Shown here piece after piece: positions 20,791 to 24,828 of a stretch of 24,828 bases of DNA. The stretch is from NCBI GenBank assembly GCA_964388945.1, contig CAYMCM010000035.1:1-24828 (forward strand). Reading direction: 5' to 3'. Under the pieces are notes generated by a model. That model ran no database searches. It had not been told where the DNA came from and was given only the letters and a program-made list of their open reading frames with translations. The position numbers and the translations under genes were made by a program. The stretch's first letter is position 1; each line of letters starts with the position of its first letter. This stretch comes from Roseburia_D sp964388945. Its GTDB lineage: Bacteria > Bacillota > Clostridia > Lachnospirales > Lachnospiraceae.

Positions 20791-22797
20791 ATGAAGAATG
20801 CAAACAAGTATATGAGACAGTATTTTATGCCGCCGGTGTGCGAATATGACTGGGTGAAAAAAGATTATGTGGATGCGCCGCCGATCTGGTGCTCGGTGGA
20901 TCTTCGGGATGGCAATCAGGCATTGATCGAACCGATGAGCTTAGAAGAAAAACTGGAGTTTTTCCAGATGCTCGTAAAGATTGGGTTTAAAGAGATCGAA
21001 GTGGGATTTCCGGCTGCTTCCGAGACAGAATTTGATTTTATGCGGGCATTGATCGAGCGTGATATGATACCGGATGATGTGACTGTTCAGGTGCTGACAC
21101 AGGCGAGAGAACATATCATCAAAAAGACGTTTGAGGCGGTGAAGGGTGCGCCGCATGCGGTCATACATCTGTACAATTCTACTTCGGTAGCACAAAGAGA
21201 GCAGGTATTTAAAAAGGATAAAGCGCAGATTAAGCAGCTTGCGGTGGACGGTGCGAAGCTGTTAAAGAAGCTGGCGGATGAGACAGAGGGGGACTTCTCA
21301 TTCGAATACAGCCCGGAAAGCTTTCATGGGACAGAAGTAGATTATGCGGTAGAGGTATGTAATGCGGTACTTGAGGTTTGGAAACCGACAGCAGAAAACA
21401 AGGCGATCATCAATATCCCGGCCACGGTAGAGACGGCAATGCCGCACGTGTTTGCGACGCAGATCGAGTACGTCAGCAAAAATCTGAAATATCGTGATCA
21501 TGTTGTTTTAAGCCTGCATCCGCATAATGACAGGGGTTGTGGAGTTGCGGACGCAGAGCTTGGTATGTTAGCGGGAGCAGATCGTATTGAGGGAACTTTG
21601 TTCGGAAATGGGGAGCGTACCGGAAATGTCGATATTATCACGATCGCAATGAATATGTTTTCTCACGGGATTGATCCGAAACTGGATTTTTCCGATATGC
21701 CGAAGATCCGGGAAACCTATGAGAGACTGACCGGAATGCATGTCTATGAGCGTCAGCCGTATGCCGGAGATTTGGTGTTCACGGCATTTTCCGGTTCCCA
21801 TCAGGATGCTATTGCAAAGGGAATGGCGTGCAGAGAGGAGGAAAAGGCTGAAAAATGGACAGTGCCGTATCTGCCGATCGATCCGGTGGATGTGGGACGC
21901 ACTTACGATTCGGATGTCATCCGTATTAACAGTCAGTCCGGCAAGGGCGGCATCAGTTATATCTTAAAACAAAATTTCAGTATTTCACTGCCGGAAAAAA
22001 TGCGCGAGGAAGTCGGTTATGCGGTGAAGCAGGTGTCCGATGAAGAACACAAGGAGCTGTCTCCGCAGTGGGTATATGAGATCTTTGAAGAAAACTATAT
22101 GAACCATACGCCGTATTTTCATATCAGCGAATGCCATTTTAAACAAAATGACGGCATTATGGCGGAAGCAACGATCTGTCGTGGGGAGAAAAAGACGATC
22201 GTGGATGCCAATGGAAATGGACGTCTGGATGCGGTGAGCAACATTTTAAAGCAATTTTTCGGAATCAGTTATGAACTGTCCGTTTATGAGGAGCATGCGC
22301 TTTCACACGGATCTTCTTCGAAAGCGATGTCCTATGTCGGGATCACCTGTGATGGAAAAATGTATTGGGGAGCGGGCGTGAATGAAGATATCATCAAGGC
22401 ATCGATCCATGCGCTGACAGTGGCTGTGAATAAATTACCGCAGGTAAAAAATGATGAAAAATGTGAAGACGACAGACTGGTTTCTATGTTAAACTTTATT
22501 CAGACAAATTATCAGACTGTGACATTGGAAGATATGGCAGAGCAGTTTCACTTATCGGAGCCGTACATTTCTAAATACATCAAGGATCGGTCGGGTAAGA
22601 CATTCGGGGAACATGTGGCAGGTATCCGTATGAAACGCGCAAAGAGTCTTTTGAAAAATGGCAACATGACGGTTGAGAACATTTCGTATGCGGTGGGATA
22701 TCAGAACGTTGAGCATTTTAACCGGGTGTTCAAAAAGAACATGGAGATGACGCCGGTACAGTATCGGAATTTAAGCCGGGAGAATGACGGTGTCTAA
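20791..22797 (+). CDS. leuA: 2-isopropylmalate synthase fused to an AraC-type DNA-binding domain
   Basis: Residues 1-553 form a complete 2-isopropylmalate synthase, the first committed step of leucine synthesis (2-oxoisovalerate plus acetyl-CoA). Visible are LRDGNQ (39-43), HPHNDRG (metal ligands H243 and H245), FGNGERTGNVD (about 271-281), and a C-terminal regulatory domain with LSHGSSSKAMSYVGI, where leucine feedback normally acts. The protein then continues through a short charged linker into about 105 residues (562-664) with both AraC helix-turn-helices: TLEDMAEQFHLSEPYISKYIKDRSGKTF and MTVENISYAVGYQNVEHFNRVFKK..TPVQYR. The junction is in frame at 22450, with no stop or start between the parts. 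A GGAGG site precedes the ATG and a leucine-type T-box controls the gene. The enzyme part is not visibly damaged. A regulatory DNA-binding role is inferred. Confidence 0.92.
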   Translation: MKNANKYMRQYFMPPVCEYDWVKKDYVDAPPIWCSVDLRDGNQALIEPMSLEEKLEFFQMLVKIGFKEIEVGFPAASETEFDFMRALIERDMIPDDVTVQVLTQAREHIIKKTFEAVKGAPHAVIHLYNSTSVAQREQVFKKDKAQIKQLAVDGAKLLKKLADETEGDFSFEYSPESFHGTEVDYAVEVCNAVLEVWKPTAENKAIINIPATVETAMPHVFATQIEYVSKNLKYRDHVVLSLHPHNDRGCGVADAELGMLAGADRIEGTLFGNGERTGNVDIITIAMNMFSHGIDPKLDFSDMPKIRETYERLTGMHVYERQPYAGDLVFTAFSGSHQDAIAKGMACREEEKAEKWTVPYLPIDPVDVGRTYDSDVIRINSQSGKGGISYILKQNFSISLPEKMREEVGYAVKQVSDEEHKELSPQWVYEIFEENYMNHTPYFHISECHFKQNDGIMAEATICRGEKKTIVDANGNGRLDAVSNILKQFFGISYELSVYEEHALSHGSSSKAMSYVGITCDGKMYWGAGVNEDIIKASIHALTVAVNKLPQVKNDEKCEDDRLVSMLNFIQTNYQTVTLEDMAEQFHLSEPYISKYIKDRSGKTFGEHVAGIRMKRAKSLLKNGNMTVENISYAVGYQNVEHFNRVFKKNMEMTPVQYRNLSRENDGV

Positions 22798-22818
22798 CTT
22801 AAGAAAAGCGGGTGGAAT

Positions 22819-23844
22819 ATGATAACGATCAAAGATATGGCGGAAATTGCGGGAGTGAGTCCGACAACTGTGGCAAATGTCCTGCATGGAAGAACAAAAA
22901 AGATGTCGAAGGAAACCTTGAAAAAAGTTCAGGATGTCATTGACAGATCAAATTATGTTTCCAACATGGGCGCGCGTGTTCTGGCAAATTACGGATCAAG
23001 GATCATAGGTGTTATTATGAATTATGACCGCAGAACCGAGAACAATGCGCTGTCCGATCCGTTTTACGGAACGATTGTCGGTGCTCTTGAAAAAGAGATA
23101 AGAGAGCATGGCTATTATATGATGTTATATATGGCGGGGAGTATTGAGGAGACAGTGCGCCTTGCGTCTTCATGGAACATCGAAGGACTGGTGGCGCTTG
23201 GGTGCAGACCGGATGAGGTGCGCAAGATCCGGCAGCAGATGGAACTGCCGGTCGTTTTGATCGATTCCTATTTTGAGAACGAGGAGGAGGACTGCTATAA
23301 TGTAGGGCTTGATGATTTCGGCGGAGGATATATGATGACGAATTATCTGATACGGCAGGGGCATCGTCATATTGCGTTTCTGGCGGACGAAACAAAGCCT
23401 GTGGGGGTAGATCGTGAAAGATTAAAGGGGTATCAAAAAGCACTGGAAGAAAATGGGATACAATTTCGGGAGAAGGATTACGTTCCGATCAGTTTCAGGA
23501 AGCAGACCAGACACACCAGACTGTGGGAATTTTCACAGGAGCGGATTTCGGAGTATACGGCACTTTTCTTTGCATCTGATTTTTATGCGAGTGATGCGGT
23601 AAATATTTTTCAGACGCAGGGCATTCGTGTTCCGGAAGACATTTCCATCGTGGGGTTCGATGATAATGTTTTCGCGGAACACTGCAGACCGATGCTTACA
23701 ACGGTGCAGCAGGTAGTGGCAGACAAAGCCCGTTATGCGTTTGAAATGCTGCATAAGCTGATCAAGGGAGAAAAATGTGAAGAATCCAATATTCATCTGC
23801 CGGTTAAGCTGGTGATCCGGGAAAGTGTGAAGAAGCTGACATAA
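22819..23844 (+). CDS. LacI-family transcriptional regulator
   Basis: The 341-aa protein has the LacI helix-turn-helix (TIKDMAEIAGVSPTTVANVLHGRTKKMSKETLKKVQDVIDRSNYV), a hinge helix segment (SNMGARVLANY) and a periplasmic-binding-type sensor domain with YGTIVGALEKEIREHGYYMML and ISIVGFDDN. It starts 21 nt after leuA with no terminator or clear promoter between them, so it may share the T-box transcript. It is followed by a strong terminator, then by a sugar-type ABC binding protein gene whose promoter is flanked by two LacI-like palindromes. That gene is its likely target. The ligand is probably a sugar, unidentified. Confidence 0.93.
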   Translation: MITIKDMAEIAGVSPTTVANVLHGRTKKMSKETLKKVQDVIDRSNYVSNMGARVLANYGSRIIGVIMNYDRRTENNALSDPFYGTIVGALEKEIREHGYYMMLYMAGSIEETVRLASSWNIEGLVALGCRPDEVRKIRQQMELPVVLIDSYFENEEEDCYNVGLDDFGGGYMMTNYLIRQGHRHIAFLADETKPVGVDRERLKGYQKALEENGIQFREKDYVPISFRKQTRHTRLWEFSQERISEYTALFFASDFYASDAVNIFQTQGIRVPEDISIVGFDDNVFAEHCRPMLTTVQQVVADKARYAFEMLHKLIKGEKCEESNIHLPVKLVIRESVKKLT

Positions 23845-23881
23845 AAGCAGTTGGTTGATAGGGCGGAAAATAAGAAATAGA

Positions 23882-23927
23882 AAAGAGATGTTTTATTGTG
23901 CAAAATGCACATAAAACATCTCTTTTT
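23882..23927 (+). terminator. Terminator of the leuA-lacI transcript
   Basis: A long perfect stem (AAAGAGATGTTTTAT and complement, with an inner GTGC/GCAC pair closing an AAAAT loop) ends in five T. It separates the LacI gene from the ABC binding-protein promoter. Confidence 0.93.
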
Positions 23928-23940
23928 GTTGTGAAAATAA

Positions 23941-23960
23941 TAGGTGTTACACAACACCTA
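23941..23960. promoter_or_regulatory. LacI-type operator 1, abutting the -35
   Basis: TAGGTGTTACACAACACCTA has perfect 8-bp arms around ACAC. It ends directly at the -35 box. A related site lies 64 bp downstream centre to centre. Confidence 0.75.
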
Positions 23961-23989
23961 TTGCCGTATGGAGGACATCATGGTAAGAT
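23961..23989 (+). promoter_or_regulatory. Promoter of the ABC solute-binding protein gene
   Basis: TTGCCG (23961-23966) and TAAGAT (23984-23989) are separated by 17 bp and lie exactly between two similar palindromes. Confidence 0.65.
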
Positions 23990-24005
23990 ATGCATTGTAA
24001 GGGAA

Positions 24006-24023
24006 AGGTGTTACGCAACACTA
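24006..24023. promoter_or_regulatory. LacI-type operator 2, downstream of the start site
   Basis: AGGTGTTACGCAACACTA has GTGTT/AACAC arms around ACGC. The central CG is typical for LacI-family sites. It shares the half-sites of operator 1. Confidence 0.75.
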
Positions 24024-24046
24024 TCACAAAACAGGAGGGATTTTAT

Positions 24047-24828
24047 ATGAAAAGGAAAAAGACTTTAGCATTAGGATTGATCGCAGTAATGACAGGAAGC
24101 ATGTTAGCTGGATGCGGCAGCTCATCCGGAAGTTCATCCGGCGGTGAGAGCGGAACGGAACAGACTTCGAAGAAGGATGGCGGAGAAGTGGAACTCGAAT
24201 TATTTTCCACTAAAACAGAAAATGCGGATGCTCTGCAGCAAATGATCGATGGTTTTATGGAGAAAAATCCGGATATCAAGATCACGCTCACATCAGAGGC
24301 AGACGCAGCAACGGTCTTAAAGACAAGACTGACTAAGAATGATATACCGGAACTTATCGCAATGGGCGGTGATTCAAATTATACAGAGCTTCAGAGTGCG
24401 GGCGTACTGCTCGATTTAAGCGGGGAAGATTTTATCTCGGAAGTACAGGATGCATATCTTGAGATGCTCTATGATGTAAATGTGGATAAAGAACAGGCGG
24501 CTTACGGCGTACCATACGCAACGAATGCATCCGGTGTTTTATATAATGAAGATCTTTTTGCACAGGCGGGCGTGAAAGTGCCGAAGACCTGGAGTGAATT
24601 TCAGGATGTTGTGACAAAGTTGGAAGAAGCCGGCATCACACCGTTTGAGTTTACTTTTGCGGACAGTTGGACTTGTCTCCCATCGTGGAACAGTATGGCA
24701 CCGGTCATCCCGGCTGAAGACTTTACAGACCAGAGAAAAGAAGGAAATGCTACATTTGTTGGTACACATGAGGAGATTCTGGAAAAATATCTGTGGCTTT
24801 TAGATCATGCACAGGATGATTTCATGGG
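24047..24828 (+). CDS. Extracellular solute-binding lipoprotein of a carbohydrate ABC transporter (3' end outside the window)
   Basis: The visible 260 residues start with a lipoprotein signal (MKRKKTLALGLIAVMTG..LAGC, lipid Cys 23) and a Ser/Gly-rich linker. A family 1 solute-binding domain follows, with VELELFSTKTENADALQQMIDGFMEKNPDIKI, YGVPYATNASGVLYNEDLFAQAGVKVPKTWSEFQDV and a Trp-rich segment. This is the arrangement of MalE/MsmE-type sugar-binding proteins anchored outside the membrane. Permease genes are expected beyond the right edge. AGGAGGGA precedes the start. The promoter lies between two LacI-type operators, so expression probably follows the adjacent regulator. The sugar cannot be told from sequence. 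Confidence 0.93.
   Translation, partial: MKRKKTLALGLIAVMTGSMLAGCGSSSGSSSGGESGTEQTSKKDGGEVELELFSTKTENADALQQMIDGFMEKNPDIKITLTSEADAATVLKTRLTKNDIPELIAMGGDSNYTELQSAGVLLDLSGEDFISEVQDAYLEMLYDVNVDKEQAAYGVPYATNASGVLYNEDLFAQAGVKVPKTWSEFQDVVTKLEEAGITPFEFTFADSWTCLPSWNSMAPVIPAEDFTDQRKEGNATFVGTHEEILEKYLWLLDHAQDDFM

Noticed and set aside
23015..23443. 142-aa minus-strand frame opposite the LacI gene
   Set aside because: It is antisense to a strong family match, has no ribosome binding site, and its Pro/Ser/His-rich composition is typical of a shadow.

Overview
The window looks like chromosomal DNA of a gut-type Firmicute, most likely family Lachnospiraceae. The reasons are AGGAGG-type ribosome binding sites, moderate G+C coding DNA with A+T-rich gaps, sigma-A promoters with 17-bp spacers, a T-box leader, and gene types common in that family (bacteriohemerythrin, YtrA-type GntR/ABC cassette, cytidylate-kinase-like/MATE pair). 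I cannot name the genus from sequence alone. No rRNA, tRNA, CRISPR array or transposase was seen.

Layout. (1) 1-3058: a partition-like locus. An extremely A+T-rich tract shows 9-nt periodic AYRTA motifs. It is followed by a ParA ATPase, a partner protein with two predicted ribbon-helix-helix domains in one chain, an unrecognised 84-aa protein and a transglutaminase-like Cys/His/Asp protein, ending at a strong terminator. (2) 3060-5448, minus strand: a secreted TPM-domain protein coupled to a zinc-ribbon membrane protein. (3) 5543-7704: bacteriohemerythrin with one ligand His replaced by Gln, a short divergent cis-prenyltransferase paralogue, and a LysR regulator. (4) 7745-9580: a TetR repressor divergent from an aldo/keto reductase, with twin palindromic operators around the reductase promoter. 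(5) 9629-12477: a self-controlled GntR(YtrA)-ABC ATPase-two permease operon. (6) 12495-15068: a DtxR-family regulator, then a cytidylate-kinase-like gene overlapping a MATE transporter that lacks part of its middle, preceded by an attenuator-like leader. (7) 15235-17880: a small unknown gene, then a decayed chimera of a periplasmic binding protein and a chemoreceptor. The 3' end of the small gene is repeated at the 3' end of the chemoreceptor. (8) 17961-19855: a LysR regulator and a flavodoxin-cupin fusion. (9) 20039-24828: a 41-aa small gene, a T-box leader with a putative CUC (Leu) specifier, 2-isopropylmalate synthase fused to a complete AraC-type DNA-binding domain, a LacI-family regulator in the same direction, and the start of a carbohydrate ABC binding lipoprotein whose promoter lies between two LacI-type operators.

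The two strongest candidates for undescribed biology are the nonamer array/ParA/tandem-RHH locus at the left end and the LeuA-AraC fusion at the right end. The fusion puts a leucine-biosynthetic enzyme, probably with its leucine-sensing domain, on the same chain as a DNA-binding domain, under a leucine-type T-box. All family assignments come from reading motifs by eye; no database search was possible.
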